DNA of 64,000 bases, taken from assembly GCA_037042185.1 (NCBI GenBank), contig JAXQJY010000020.1, forward strand, positions 186,001-250,000. Direction: 5' to 3'. Below are positions 8,070 through 19,792 of the stretch, piece after piece (position 1 is the first letter of the stretch; the number at the start of each line of letters is the position of its first letter). The notes under the pieces are model-generated. The model searched no databases. It saw nothing but the letters and a program-made list of their open reading frames with translations, and was not told where the DNA came from. The DNA comes from Sordariomycetes sp. S80-01Y (Eukaryota; Ascomycota; Sordariomycetes). A program made the position numbers and the translations under genes.

Positions 8070-9674
8070 ATGTCGAGCATCTTCGGCTCCTGGGGCGGCG
8101 ATTCCTCCCGCAACCCTCCCACGCGAACGCAGACCGCCTCGTCACCTGATCGCGATCAGGCCGACTCACCGTCCAGGCCCTTGTTCGGCGCGAGCGGCAT
8201 CATTCCCTCGGACCCTCCTCCCGCGCACTCCCAAGATGGCATGAATCAAGACGACGTCATGTCCGGCGCTATGCCGTCCAGCTCTGGAGCCACGACTGAA
8301 CAGCCCGTGATGAGCGGCGCGTTGCTCGACACTTCCAAGGAACCGAGCGCTACGGTCGTAGCCGCTAAGGAGGGCAGCAGTCCAGGGCCGTTGCCGGTTC
8401 TAGCAGAGCCTGGGATGAAGGTTGTCGAGGAGGTCGTCGAAACCATTGAGGCCCCGATAGCTGACGAGCCCGACCGCGAAGCTCTGGTCAAAGCCCCTGA
8501 ACCCATCATCGACAGCGCGCCGGGCGCGATTCAAGTCACCGAGGACACCTCCACCGTCATCGATTCCACCAACGGCGCGCCCGTCATCGTCGAAACCCAC
8601 GCGGAGGCCATCGAAGAGCCCACAGCAGCTGAATCCTCCGGCTCTGACATCCCCGCAGACGATGGCGGCAAGAGGAGGACCGTCGGCGCTGCGACGCCCA
8701 GGGCCAAGGCCTCTTCGAGAGGGATTCCAGAACCTACCGAGGAAACGACGACAGCCCAACCCAAACGCCGCGGTCGTCCCCCGAAAATGGCAAACTCGAC
8801 CCCCGGCGCCGCCTCAACAAAGAAGGCCGCAAGCCACTCAGCAACACCTCGGCGTGTCGGCCGTCCTCGCAAGGATGCCGCCGCCGCACCTCCTGCTGAG
8901 GCCAGGAGCGCAGACCCTCCCCGCAAGCGCGGTAGACCCGCCAAGTCAGCGAGCGAGCGGACATCGGTTCAGCGTCCCGTCACCGCGAGGACTGCTGCGC
9001 CCAAGAGAAGGGGTCGTCCCCCGAAGAATGTCAAGCCTGAGGCTGCTCCAGGAGACACATCGCCCGTGCCCAAGATCCAGAACCCTGCCGCTTCTGCTGC
9101 GCCAGCTAAGCGTGGCCGCCCTCGCAAGGCAGACTCAAAGCCAGCACCAAAGCGCGGCCGCCCAGCTGCCGCGTCCAAACCACAAGACACTGTCGTCGAG
9201 GGCCCCAAGCGTCGAGGGCGTCCTCCCAAGGCAACCACCTCCGCCACCGTACCAGCTACGACGAAGCGTGCGCGCACCGCCTCGCCTGATCCCGCGCCGT
9301 CCACGAAGAAGGCCAAGGTCGAGCCCGCGCCGGCGAGAAAGCGTGGTCGTCCTCCAAAGAACGCACTCAAAGAGGCTGAGGCAAAGCCAGCTCCAACCAA
9401 CGGCGAAGACGGCGCAGCCGAGATCACCGCCTTGAAGAAGGAAGAGCCCAAGGCGGCGCCCAGGGGTCGCGGGCGGCCGAGGAAGACCGACACATCCGCT
9501 GCTGATAAGAAGACGCCCGTGAAGAAGGCGGGCAAGGGGGTTATCAAGGATGATGAGAAAGAGGACCCGGTAAAGGACAAGACATCTGGCGGGAGAGTCT
9601 CGAAGACGAGATCCGAGCCGAAGAAGTCTGCTGCCACGACAGCGAGGACGAGGAGTTTGAGGGCTCGGGATTGA
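8070..9674 (+). CDS. Multi-AT-hook chromatin protein (nine AT-hooks)
   Basis: A single exon encodes 534 residues from ATG 8070, whose start MSSIFGSWGGD is typical of this kind of fungal protein. Residues 1-200 are acidic and disordered. From about residue 232 to 472 there are nine GRP-core AT-hooks: KRRGRPPK three times, RVGRPRK, RKRGRPAK, KRGRPRK, KRGRPAA, KRGRPPK and RGRGRPRK. A Lys-rich tail ends in RSLRARD. AT-hooks insert into the minor groove of AT-rich DNA, so the protein should be nuclear and architectural, resembling an over-extended HMGA. Proteins of this build with no other domain are found across Sordariomycetes. I see no DNA-modifying domain. The regularly spaced, near-identical hooks suggest growth by internal duplication. 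Confidence 0.8.
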   Translation: MSSIFGSWGGDSSRNPPTRTQTASSPDRDQADSPSRPLFGASGIIPSDPPPAHSQDGMNQDDVMSGAMPSSSGATTEQPVMSGALLDTSKEPSATVVAAKEGSSPGPLPVLAEPGMKVVEEVVETIEAPIADEPDREALVKAPEPIIDSAPGAIQVTEDTSTVIDSTNGAPVIVETHAEAIEEPTAAESSGSDIPADDGGKRRTVGAATPRAKASSRGIPEPTEETTTAQPKRRGRPPKMANSTPGAASTKKAASHSATPRRVGRPRKDAAAAPPAEARSADPPRKRGRPAKSASERTSVQRPVTARTAAPKRRGRPPKNVKPEAAPGDTSPVPKIQNPAASAAPAKRGRPRKADSKPAPKRGRPAAASKPQDTVVEGPKRRGRPPKATTSATVPATTKRARTASPDPAPSTKKAKVEPAPARKRGRPPKNALKEAEAKPAPTNGEDGAAEITALKKEEPKAAPRGRGRPRKTDTSAADKKTPVKKAGKGVIKDDEKEDPVKDKTSGGRVSKTRSEPKKSAATTARTRSLRARD

Positions 9675-10073
9675 GGCAAGAAAAAGTCCTGGAAAATTGG
9701 CTTGCTGGCGTACCCGGCAATTGAACGAGGGATTCTGTTTGTTTTTTGTAGGCATCAGCGCGGCGTCACGGGGTTTTCAGGTTAGCGACAGTTGCTCTTA
9801 TGATCGGCCTGACGGTTGGGTACAGTAATGGAAAAAATGCTTCGACCGCTATTGAGGGAAAGGGAGGAAAAAGAAGAGTACTAGTCTATCCCAGTTTAGA
9901 AGACAACCATGATGATACTCCAGGAATGTATATGTACAAAGACCACATCTCTCCTTTTTTTAGGAACCCACCCGCTGTGCTATACAAAAATCGGTAGCCA
10001 TCACCCCGTCACTCGTCGCGCAGCCTGCCGTGTGCTGGCCCGGCGCTCTCGTGACTTTCGCTCATAGTCCTCG
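9675..10073. other. Convergent 3' spacer
   Basis: It lies between the ends of the AT-hook gene and the MFS gene. No gene is supported; it presumably holds both 3' UTRs. Confidence 0.5.
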
Positions 10074-12130
10074 TCACTCGTCATCTTCGTCCTTCTCGCC
10101 CGGCAGGAAGACCTCGTGCCCGCTGCCCTCGTGCATGCCCAGGGCCGTGGTGCTGCCAACAATGCTCATGGCCGCCACGAGCCACCAGCCCCAGGCCACC
10201 ATGCCGATGTCGAGCCCGTACCCGTACCACCAGCCGCCCACGACGGGGCCCACCGTCCGGAAGCCCGCGGACACGGACTGGCCGAGGCCGTGGATGGTGC
10301 CCAGGACGGAGGGGTGCGGGGAGCAGTTGTTGAGCAGGATGATGCTGGCCGGCAGCGTGAAGGTGCGGGCCGTAACCTGCAGCAGGAGGACGATGATGAT
10401 GCCGCCCCAGATCAGGATGCCCGAGGCGGGCTCGGGCGAGGGTGTCGAGGAGGGCATGATGGACAGATAGGGGGCCAGGAAGTATGCGAAGGGGAACATG
10501 GGCAGGAACCAGCGGAAGGACCGGATGGTTCCCATGCGAGCCTGGACGGGAGGGTACAGCGTGACCTGGAGAATCATGCCCAGCACGCCCAGGAACGAGG
10601 TGGCCACGCCGACAGTGGAGGCGGGCATGCCCAAACCACCGGTGAAGAGCAGGGGCAGATCCCTCCGCTGGTTTCCGTCGGCGGGTGGCTTGCTCTCGCC
10701 CGGCGTGGGGGCGTAGTGTCGCGGCGTGGAGAGGAAGAGGGACCAGATGTTGGTAAAGGCGCCGAGGTGGAAGTCGTAGAAGGCGCCGGTGATGAGGGTG
10801 AAGATGACGTTGCGCGTCCAGAGCTTCCAGAAAGGCAGCACGCCGGCGATGGTCTTGGGCTTCTCCCTACCTTGCCTGTCGAGCGTGTCCAGCGGGACGG
10901 GCGCATCCTCGAAGGCGTTGCTGACGCGCGAATATCCGTCGTGGCTCCGTCCCTTGCTCAGCATCTTGCGGAGGCGGGCGCCGAGGTACAGACCCGGATC
11001 GTGCCTACCGACGCGCTTCTTGGAGGTTTCCTCGAGGAAGAGGAAGGCCACGGCGGTGGCGATGGAGAGGAAGCAGCAGTTCATGAGGGAGGGGAGACAG
11101 TAGGGGTAGTCCTTGATCCACTGGTAGCCGAAGATGGCGCCGTCTCCAAAGATGCCCGGGAGGTTGACAGCCGGATCTGCCAGCATGCCGCCCATGACTG
11201 GGATGCGGTCAGCACGGATGAGGTGAGAGGAGGGGGCACGTGATGCTTACTAGGACCCAAGATGCCGGCGACGTTGAAGCTCATGGGGAGGATCAAGAAA
11301 GCACGCGACTGGTACTTCTTCTCCACCGTAAACTCGGCTACCATGGTTCGACTAGGAGCGTTAGCATCAGCAACAGACGGTCGCGAGCGGGAGTGAGAAA
11401 CTCACATGATACCTACGGTGCCGTTGATGGCACCGCCAAAGGCCCTCCAAAATGCGGCCCAGAAGAAGGTCGTCGCAAAGCCATAGCCAATACAGCTCAG
11501 GGCCGTTCCTCCCAGCCCGATAACGAGCACCCATTTCCTGCCACACCAGCTAGCATCGGCAGCCTTGCCCCAGAGGATGGCCGTCAAAACCTGGGCACCC
11601 GTGAAGCAGCCCTGCAACAGGCCGGCCTGCTGGGAAATCTGGGCGTCGGACAGACTCCCGTCGAAGCTCTTGAGCTGGAAGAAGACGTAGGCCTGCATGG
11701 AGGCGATCTGCAGGAAGTCCACCAGACGCCCGATGAAGAGAATGAGCAGCTGGTCCTTGCGAGGGAGGCTCATCCACGTGACGCCTGCGCCGGCGCCGCG
11801 GACAGGTGAGGGCTTCTCCTCGATGGGGGTGAGCGGACGCTGCGACTCGGCATCACGGGAGACGTCGCGGTCGCGGAAGTGAGCGCCGTCGCCGTTGGGG
11901 TTCATGTTCATGTTCATGTTCATGGCCGACCGGGACGTCGACCCTGAGCCAGAGCGCTGATGCATGCTGAGCAGCGAGGAGGAAGGGCCGGCGTGGGCAG
12001 CTGAAGCGTCGTCCTCACCCAAGTGCTCTGCGGATGAAGGGTCCCAGTGACCGCTCCGTCGGGATTTGCGAGGTTCCAGAGGCTGGAGGGTGGCTCGGTC
12101 ATTGCTGAATGACCGAGCGTGAGTGGGCAT
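10074..12130 (-). CDS. Major facilitator superfamily transporter (ZIFL/YCR023C-like DHA1 group)
   Basis: Exons (complement) 11406-12130, 11251-11351 and 10074-11197 give 649 residues. A disordered N-terminal tail of about 115 residues includes a short Met-Asn repeat (MNMNMNMN, from a tandem hexamer at about 11901-11925). The membrane core follows, with about twelve hydrophobic segments. The loop 2-3 signature is LWGKAADASWCGRKWVL, matching the MFS motif GxLaDrxGrk. ILGPIMGGMLADP is formed across the second splice junction and matches the conserved motif of this group, as does GTVGIIRTMVAE across the first. This transporter type occurs in vacuolar or plasma membranes of fungi and plants; the substrate is unknown. 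An insert of about 80 residues in the central loop is polar, as is usual. The long open frame on the opposite strand is a shadow. Confidence 0.87.
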
Positions 12131-15100
12131 TGTACGTAGGAATGAGGGTTTCGAGGTGAGGGTGAGTGAGAGCCGGATAAAGACGCGACGACTCTTGGCT
12201 CAGACCCCGTTGCGAGTGCCAGTGCCGACGGACAGCCCTGTCGCAGGTGGGTGATGCGTACGTACGCTGGGGATGGAGTCCTTCGGTATGCAGGCGACTA
12301 GACCGGTCCAGTCTAAAACAGAAGAAGAAGCAGCAGCGACGTCAATTGGCGATCCGATCCGGCTGCAGAATGTGAGGGCGCCGAGTCCTCCTTCGTGGGC
12401 GACGCGACGAGCCGGGTGATGTCAGGCGCTGCAGCATCAGCATCCAACGTGCAGAGACCACAGGCGAGAGCGCTGGGGTTGGGGGTTTTGGAGGGGCCGT
12501 CACCGTCTGATGGGCGTCTGATTGCCTGTATCAGAAGGTTTGGGGCTGGCGATGGGGACTCGTACGGCAGTTCCAGTGGAGGCGAAGAAGACACAGTTTC
12601 GACAGTCTCGAGACATTCCTCCGTGTCAACTTCCAGGACCTGATGGAATTTACCGAAGGTCTGCACATATCCACCAAAAGCTGCACCACCACACCACAGC
12701 ACCCACAGCACCGCTAGCACCACCATCAGCAGGTGACGGCAGCCACTAACAGGGGTTGCTCGTGCCTGGGCCTTGCAGCTGTTAGGCCTGCGGGTCTCGG
12801 GGTCCGTCCGACTTCCGGGGCGTGGCGGTAGTGAAGTCTGACGGGGCTTCCCTCGCCAGAGGGCCTCTGAAAGCTGGATGCCTCGAGATCTCGAACACGA
12901 CCTGCAACGCAGATGCTTTTGACGGTTAAAAATACTATTACGGATTGCTGAAGAAACCAAAGAGGCTAGGGTCGACGCTTGGTGCCCGTGAGGCTCTACG
13001 CGGGGCCGGACACGAAGTTTGTTTTGGGCGTGGCTTGGATACGAGCCCCAGGATTCCCAGCTGCCAGGACGTCGGCCTCTGATGGCTCGAGTTGCACACA
13101 CACACAAAGAAACGTCGGCGCTCAATGTCTCTGAACTCGCCCGCTGTGGCTCGGCGTCGACGACGTTGGCGGAGACACGAGCCTCGTATCCTCCGGCGCG
13201 CCGTCTTTGCCGCGATCTGGTGGTTGTTGATTCTACGTTTGAGCCTCACGACGTTGGTCCAACCCCACCAGATATAACCTTAATTCGCTTGCGCCGCATA
13301 GACTTTGCAACCTACACGCGTCGCGTTACGTACTCTTCAAGCTAGCAACGGTCCAAAGACCCTCTGTGCCACGTTGCCCTCTCCCGGTATTCCGTTCGAG
13401 CCAAGAGAACGCAGTCGCTTTCCTCTGTCGAAGCGCAGGGTAGCCTCACGACTTGCTCGTTAAGACGACAAAACCAGAGTCGCATCGGCTCGGCCACGCG
13501 CCCAGTGGATCGCCGCCCCCGACTACCGCTGCTGTAATTACCGCGTGCAGCAATGTGGGAGTACGCGGGTCCAAGCTGACTGAACCCTTTATGGTGCGCT
13601 TCCGCTCTGCGGGCGAGGGTCCGAAAGCTGAAGCTGATAGGAGAGGCAGAGGGATCTTTATCTTGGGCGATCGACCGAGACAGCTCCGGATCGTCTTCTG
13701 CTCGGACGGCACTGCTCCGTCCAGGATTAACAACTGCAGCTTTACTCCGAATTCTGGTCCAGGAAAGGAAAAAATCAAGAGTGACCATAGACGTCTCCAA
13801 TAGTGCTCCCACGCGAGCCGAGACGGCTTGCTCCTGGCCAAGCTCAAGGCTAGACGCAGCCAAGAGATGAGGCTCTGGGGTACCGGAAACGTTAGCCTGA
13901 CGAAGACCGTTCGTCGTCCCAGGGCCCGCCGTCAGGGGTCGCCTCGTCAATTTCGTTTCTGCAGAGAGTGTCAGCGGCGCAGAGCCTTCATCTCCCGATG
14001 GTCCGGAGAGCTTCCGTCTCTGGCGAGGACCCGACGGCGCGACGACGAAGCCTGTCAAACTCTGAAAGAAGACATGATTTACCGGGCTCGGCACTTGTTA
14101 AGCCCCGATGCTCCCAAAGCGGTGCTTGCGCGTCCATGATCGACTGCGCCGTGTCCTCTTCGTCCTCGGACGCCACATCCCGAATGGCAGGTCGCGTCCC
14201 TCGAGCCGTATCAATACTACGCGGAGACAACGTCTTCAACTCCGAAGACGGTCTTGATTGACCAAGGCCGTGGGCCCCTGAGACTACGAGCAGGGGTGGG
14301 TGCATTAAGTGTCCAAGACGGCAGGCTGTCAGAGGTGCTGGTTGGTGGACCTCCCTTCCCACCAGGACCACCCTAATACTCAATGAAGATAGACGGCGCC
14401 GCCTCATCTCACTTGTCTCCTGACAATCCTGGCAATGATTGCGCTTACTGCTGCTCGGACGGTTGTCGTTCGTTAAGCTCTACGCAGTAGAGAAGACGAG
14501 CTGACGTGACACGGGACGCAGCCACCTGTGCCCAGCAGTATCGTGGTTACTCGTGCACCGCACCTCCGTACTTGAGCACAGCATGCTGCACGGAAGAGAG
14601 ATACAGAAGACCAAAACGCGCGTCCTCATTCCGTGCAGCTGCCGTGGCTGGCTCTCGGTGGGACACAATCGTGTGCTCTGGTGCTTGAATGTTGTAGGGA
14701 GGCCAGGGGGTGGGTTCGCGCTGTCGCTGACCCCTGCAAGGCTTGGCAGGGGAAGTCGGCCACCGACGACCCGTCAACGGAGCAGCGAATCTTGGACCGT
14801 TTGGGCAGTCGATATCTCTGGCAGATATGCATGCTGACGGAGCGAACTCTGCGGTCGCTGGCGATGCTGTCAAAGGAGAGAGAAGCTGGAGGCGATGCGG
14901 ACAGCTGGCCTCCAATTGTCATCGCACAACCCCGTTCAATCCCAGCCGGGCCACAAGCCCACAAGCCACTGGGCAAGCAGCACCAAGTCACACCACCCGT
15001 AACCCTCCTCAGACCCTCCTCAGACAGTCGGCCCAGGAGACCATTGAATCCGACAGCGGCCTCTGATTGGCGCCCCTGTGGAGCCAAGACTTGAAACTTG

Positions 15101-15362
15101 GGGGAGGCGATCTCCAGGGGGGGCCTCAGGGAGCAGCCCCACAACTTTATGGCGGCCTGCGCCAGCTCGAGCGGCCAAAACGGTGCCATCATTTTGGCCT
15201 TGATTTCCAGCAACAATCTTGTCTGCATCCTCCAACTTTTTCTTCTTCTCCCCATCCCGACACGTCCACTCCTTACTGTCGTTCTTGATCCCGCCCTTCT
15301 TCGTCTTCGCCTTCGTTCTCTCCCTCACCCGCTCTTGTTCGAACTATACTTTTAATTCCACA
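12131..15362. other. 3.2-kb spacer between divergent genes
   Basis: This GC-rich spacer lies between the MFS gene and the sulfotransferase-fold gene. Several open frames of 200-270 codons exist on the minus strand (for example 12313-13125 and 13342-14094), but they are low-complexity, rich in Arg/Ser/Pro, have no recognisable domain and overlap open frames on the other strand. I treat them as chance. A long 5' leader or a non-coding RNA cannot be excluded. Confidence 0.4.
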
Positions 15363-16360
15363 ATGGCCTACTCCGCCAAGTACAAGCCCCGGCCCTTCAC
15401 CGACGTCTTCACGTCCGACACCGACATCAACCGCCGGACATGTAGCCGTAAGGTGCCCATGAAGGTCCTGATCCTGGGTCTGGGTCGCACCGGCACAGCT
15501 TGTAAGTTCTCGGTCCTCGCTGCGCTCGCGATGCCTCGCGCAGTGGCGCTCCGTTGATGGCAACCAGCTAACGCCCGCCAGCCATGCGTGCCGCCATGAA
15601 GCATCTCGGCTACGTCGACACGTACCACATGATGAACTGCTCCATCGAGAACCCGCCCGACGCGCTCATGTGGATGGACGCCCTGACGGCCAAGTACGAC
15701 GGCGTCGGCAAGCCCTTCACCCGCGAAGACTGGGACCAGCTCCTCGGCAACGCGCAGGCCGTCTGCGACTGGCCCTCCATCGCCTTCGCCAAGGAGCTCA
15801 TCGAGGCCTACCCCGAGGCCAAGGTCGTCCTCACCAACCGCGACGTGCACTCGTGGCACGCCTCCACCATGAAGACCGTCTACTGGCGCGTCACCGACCC
15901 GGAGCTGCGCTGGCTGTCCCACTTCGACTGGGCCGCCAGCATGTACCAGCCCATGCTGCAGAAGTTCTTCGACACCTTCTTCAAGGGCGACTTCCCCAAC
16001 AAGGGCAAGGAGGTCTTCCTGCAGCACTACGAGGAGGTGCGCAGCCTGGTGCCCAAGGAGCGCCTGCTCGAGTACCGGGTGCAGGATGGCTGGGAGCCGC
16101 TGTGCGAGTTCCTGGGCGAGCCCGTGCCCAAGGACTGCGGCTTCCCCAACGTCAACGACAACTCGGACTTTGTGACGCGCAGCCGCCGTCGCAACAGGAA
16201 CCAGATGTACAACTGCGCGCTGCGGTACGTCTTCAACGCGTCCACGGTCGTGCTGGGCGGGCTGGCCGTGTACAGGGGCGCCGTCTTCTTTAACCTGATT
16301 GACGGCAAGGACGGGTTCGGATCGGCCGTCTTCGGCTCGCTGCTGCGCCGTACCTCGTGA
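15363..16360 (+). CDS. Sulfotransferase-fold P-loop protein (Sulfotransfer_4 type)
   Basis: Exons 15363-15501 and 15582-16360 give 305 residues. The splice joins GLGRTGTA to SMRAAMKHLGY, rebuilding the PAPS-binding P-loop (GxGRTGTxS) at about residues 39-48, so the 80-bp intron splits the loop codon exactly. The family feature AKVVLTNRDVHSWHAS follows at mid-protein, a typical 3'-phosphate-binding segment (xNRDxxxW). The C-terminal part (about residues 260-290, YVFNASTVVLGGLAVYRGAVFF) is hydrophobic and may anchor the protein in a membrane. Members of this family are abundant in ascomycetes, often mislabelled as NAD epimerases, and almost none has a known substrate. Sulfotransfer from PAPS is inferred from the fold. 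Confidence 0.85.
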
Positions 16361-19024
16361 TTTGGATTATGGGTGTTTTTGAGCGTCGTCACTTCTTGGC
16401 CTGCTGGCATGTTATAGAATTTATTGAATGGTATTAATTGACGTTATCCGGATTTGCCCCTGCCCGTGCCGTGCATCCGCGACAGAGTTTGGCTAACGAA
16501 CAAGCTTAACTTCAACGTGGTCGATGCAGAGGCTCGGCTGCCCCACGAATAGAAAAAAAGGCCTTCCAGAAAGTCGCGACGCGGGGCAGCGCGCGTGGAG
16601 GCTTGGCTTGGCGATGTCGCGCAGCCCCCAGGTTACCTTAGCTGCGGGACCTCTGCGGGACGCGACAGCACAGACACGCTTCCAGCGATTGAATGGATAC
16701 CCCGAACTCGGCCGGGGCGAAATTCTGAAGCCCTTGACGAGATTCCTGACCGGTCGCGCGACCGTCCCGACGTTGCCGACGCCGCAGACGCTGCAGCGCG
16801 CGCTGCGCTTACCCGCGACGGCTAGCAGACCACGCACACCGAGAGGCGAACCAGCTTTGAAGTGAACGAAGAAGCGAGCGAGCCGGTCGATCGATTACAC
16901 GACGTCGCGCTCTGCAAGCGCATAGATCAAACGCAGCCCAACGCCCAGCAGCTATCGAGTGAAGACGTGCGGCCGCCGGCGTCACTACCGCCCACGAGAC
17001 CACCTACCTAGCACTACTACCACGACTAGGTAATAGTAGCAGCATCGCGCATGGCTCCGGCTACGCCATGCAGCAGCGTCAGGAGGCGGTGGCGGCATCT
17101 GCAGAGCTACCATCTAGGCTTGTCAATCAGCAGAAGGTCTGATGTTTAGGTTCCTATACACGATAGTGAAGAGCTGCGGACCAGATAATGCTTATGGGAA
17201 ACCAGCGCTCTTCCTCCAAAACCATCATCAGACGAACAAGGAACGTGGGTAACGCTAGCATCAAGGGCCTGTTCTTCAGCGCAAGAAGACCCGTTCGTGC
17301 CTGCTGGTCCAAGAGGACGGCGCACTGCTGGGTGTCGTAGACCACGAGGTCTTCGTAGGAGCGAACCCTCCGCGCATCGAGGGCGCGCATGACTGGGGAC
17401 CTCGAACCAGGTGATGCTGTTTTCACTTGTCGTCGATCCCCTAGATCAGGTGACTTTGAGTGTCTGTGGCCAGCCGTTGTCCACACCGAGGGTTGCGTTG
17501 GCTGAAGCACGGCGTCGTAACTCCTCCTGCAGGTGCCGGTGTTTAATCACACCCCATTGTGTTAATGGGCAAGGTCGAATAGTTTGTAGTTGACACCCAA
17601 AATCCCATCAGCATCGTAGGGGCACTCATTCACGTCTACGTTGCCCCTTCTGCGGCAGTACGGCAAGGAGATGATGTCGTATGCGCGTGTAGGTCCTGTC
17701 TCGGGGAGGATGCAAACCTGCGAGTTCCAGGCCTGACGGGCTAGGATGTCGAACGACTAATATGCTGACCTACTAGAAATTGTTTCATAAAGGCAGAATC
17801 CATCTGCTCCAATCAGTCGACCAGGAGTGGTCGTCGGGTAAAAGTTTCGCGTAGCAATGCGGACAAGTCGGCTCTGATGGTCCGTTCTTGGACGCACGTT
17901 TGGCGCTGTCAAACGATGGAATACGCGTTCAGACTCATTTGATGTCTCTGAAATTCCGTGGCTTGTTAAGTTCTTGGCACTGCGGAAGCGAGAGGTTCAT
18001 CAGCAAGACTTTTCTTTGCGGACCCGTGGAAGGCCAGTCATGGCCCTGCTATCAACTGCTGATGCAGCACTGCTTGGAAACGTCAGGGATGTGGTTCTAT
18101 ACTGATGACGTAGGTAGTCCAGTGGAACACAATGTTGAAGGGCACGGACTGGCAAGCGAAAAGGACCGGTGGCCTCATGCATCTGCGCAAAGATGGGCAG
18201 CTTGCGTGGGAAGCACGAGGCACGCGAGGCCAGCCTGCGAAATGCAGGGCGCTTCAAGGGAACACCAGCCGCATTGCGCTGCCTCGGGAGAAAGGGCAAT
18301 TTCACGAAGCCAAGACGTCCGCGATTACGACTCACCGAGATGCCCAAGAATGAATCTCCGGCTCCGTGGCCCGGGAGAACTGCCCTGGCGACGAGCATGT
18401 GGGGATATAAGGGAGTCGTGTGGCTCGACACCAAGACAAGCCGAGAATGCGACGATACTTTCGGCGGATCGATCCGGCTCATGGGGGTCTGGAACGGGCT
18501 TCTTCTGTAAGAGAGCTCTTCATGCCATTGGAGAGCCACGGCCGAAAGGTTAACTCCCGGGAACTGGATCTTCTATGTCTTGGACGCTCCATACCAGCGT
18601 GACAGCACCCTGGAGATCGGGGCAGTAGCAAAGCCAGCGCCAGTAAAAGATGCCAAATAATCTAGAAGTGCCTCATAAAAGGGGAAATGTAGCCGGTGAA
18701 GGCAACGAGATCCAAAATCTGAGATTGGCCTAGTGTCATTTCTTCAGGAGCAACGGTTGCAAGATGCTACCACCAGGGCTAGGCTGTCAAAGCGCCGTCT
18801 CGACGTCCGTACTTGGCGCAATTCGAGATCATCTCCGCGTACTAGTATCCGAGACACGCCGAAGCTCGTAGACATTCCAAACGCCGGACCAGGTCGGTGC
18901 ACGAGCGGGTGCGCACCGACCTCCGCCTTTGGCGTGGTAATGCTAAGACCTACGTCCTGGCAACCGCAGGAATGCAGATATGGACCCTGAATCTGCCCTC
19001 GTCGGACATCAAGCCGCACGGATG
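16361..19024. other. 2.7-kb gene-poor spacer
   Basis: No coding region is supported. A 221-codon open frame at 17888-18553 has no hydrophobic core pattern or recognisable motif and is overlapped by equally long frames on the other strand. Nothing repetitive is visible by eye. Confidence 0.4.
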
Positions 19025-19031
19025 TATAAAT
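19025..19031 (+). promoter_or_regulatory. TATA box of the Ser-Asp repeat gene
   Basis: TATAAAT lies about 100 bp upstream of the ATG at 19131. An A/C-rich leader with CACCTCCCC follows. Confidence 0.5.
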
Positions 19032-19130
19032 GACCCAATCACCCGGCTGGTAGTGGAAGTTCGTCAGGCACAAGAACCAGTCCAACCAAGAAACACCTCC
19101 CCTACAACTACCTCACCGCCCTATTCCAAG

Positions 19131-19792
19131 ATGAAGCCCACCACCGTCACCAACCTTCTGGTCACCGCCATCGCCTCTACGGCCGTGGCCCAGCCCGTAA
19201 GACTACCGTCCCATAACTCGGGATATAAATGCTAATACTTTTCCAGGTCAAGCCCCGCCAGCTATTCGGCGGCAGCGGTGGCCTGTTTGGGGGCGATGGG
19301 GATGGTATCTTCGGCCTCCCCGGCGACATTGTCGGCAGCGCCATTGACACCGGCGTTGGTATCTTCGGCAGCGCTGCTTGCGCCGTCAGTACCTTCATCT
19401 CTGGACGTAGCAGACTTTGCTTCAACAACAACGGCAAGGGAGGCGGCGACGGTGTCGGTGTCACCTTGAGCGCCAACGGTGGCATCTCGGGCTCGACGTC
19501 CAGCTCGAGCTCGAGCTCCAACTCCGACTCTGATTCTGACTCTGATTCCAACTCCGACTCCGACTCCGACTCGAAGGACGACTCTGACTCCGACTCCGAC
19601 TCCGACTCCGACTCTTCGTCCAGCCAGGCGAACAACGGCTATGACTTCAAGTACAAGACTGTCGGCGACAAGTACGAGGTTACTATCACCCCCAAGGATA
19701 AGAGCAAGGACGAGTGCGTTGAGAAGTATGACAAGGATGATGATATCCAGACCGTTGTTTCCAAGGCCGCCGAGGAGTGTTTTGACAACTAA
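19131..19792 (+). CDS. Secreted Ser-Asp repeat protein, unknown function
   Basis: Exons 19131-19196 and 19247-19792 give 203 residues. The first exon encodes the signal peptide almost alone (MKPTTVTNLLVTAIASTAVAQP). A probable Kex2-like KPRQ stretch follows, then a Gly-rich region (GGSGGLFGGDGDGIFG) with two Cys. A hydrophilic linker of about 45 residues is built of Ser-Asp dipeptides, encoded by a GACTCC/GACTCT hexamer tract at about 19519-19620. The C-terminal domain of about 55 residues is charged, with two further Cys (DECVEKY and EECFDN). The SD tract resembles the stalk of bacterial Sdr surface proteins and of calcium-binding phosphoproteins, by composition only. I do not recognise the family. 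It may be a surface-exposed or effector-like protein. The hexamer tract is likely to vary in length between strains. Confidence 0.75.

Noticed and set aside
10116-11243. A 375-codon plus-strand open frame
   Set aside because: Antisense of the MFS transporter; its translation is Gly/Glu/Ala/His-rich and has no domain.
12313-14094. Minus-strand open frames of 250-270 codons in the large spacer
   Set aside because: Low-complexity, Arg/Ser/Pro-rich translations, no domain, no good start context and overlapping frames on the other strand. GC-rich DNA makes such frames common.
17888-18553. A 221-codon open frame
   Set aside because: No recognisable features and no codon or motif support; an opposite-strand frame of similar length covers the same DNA.
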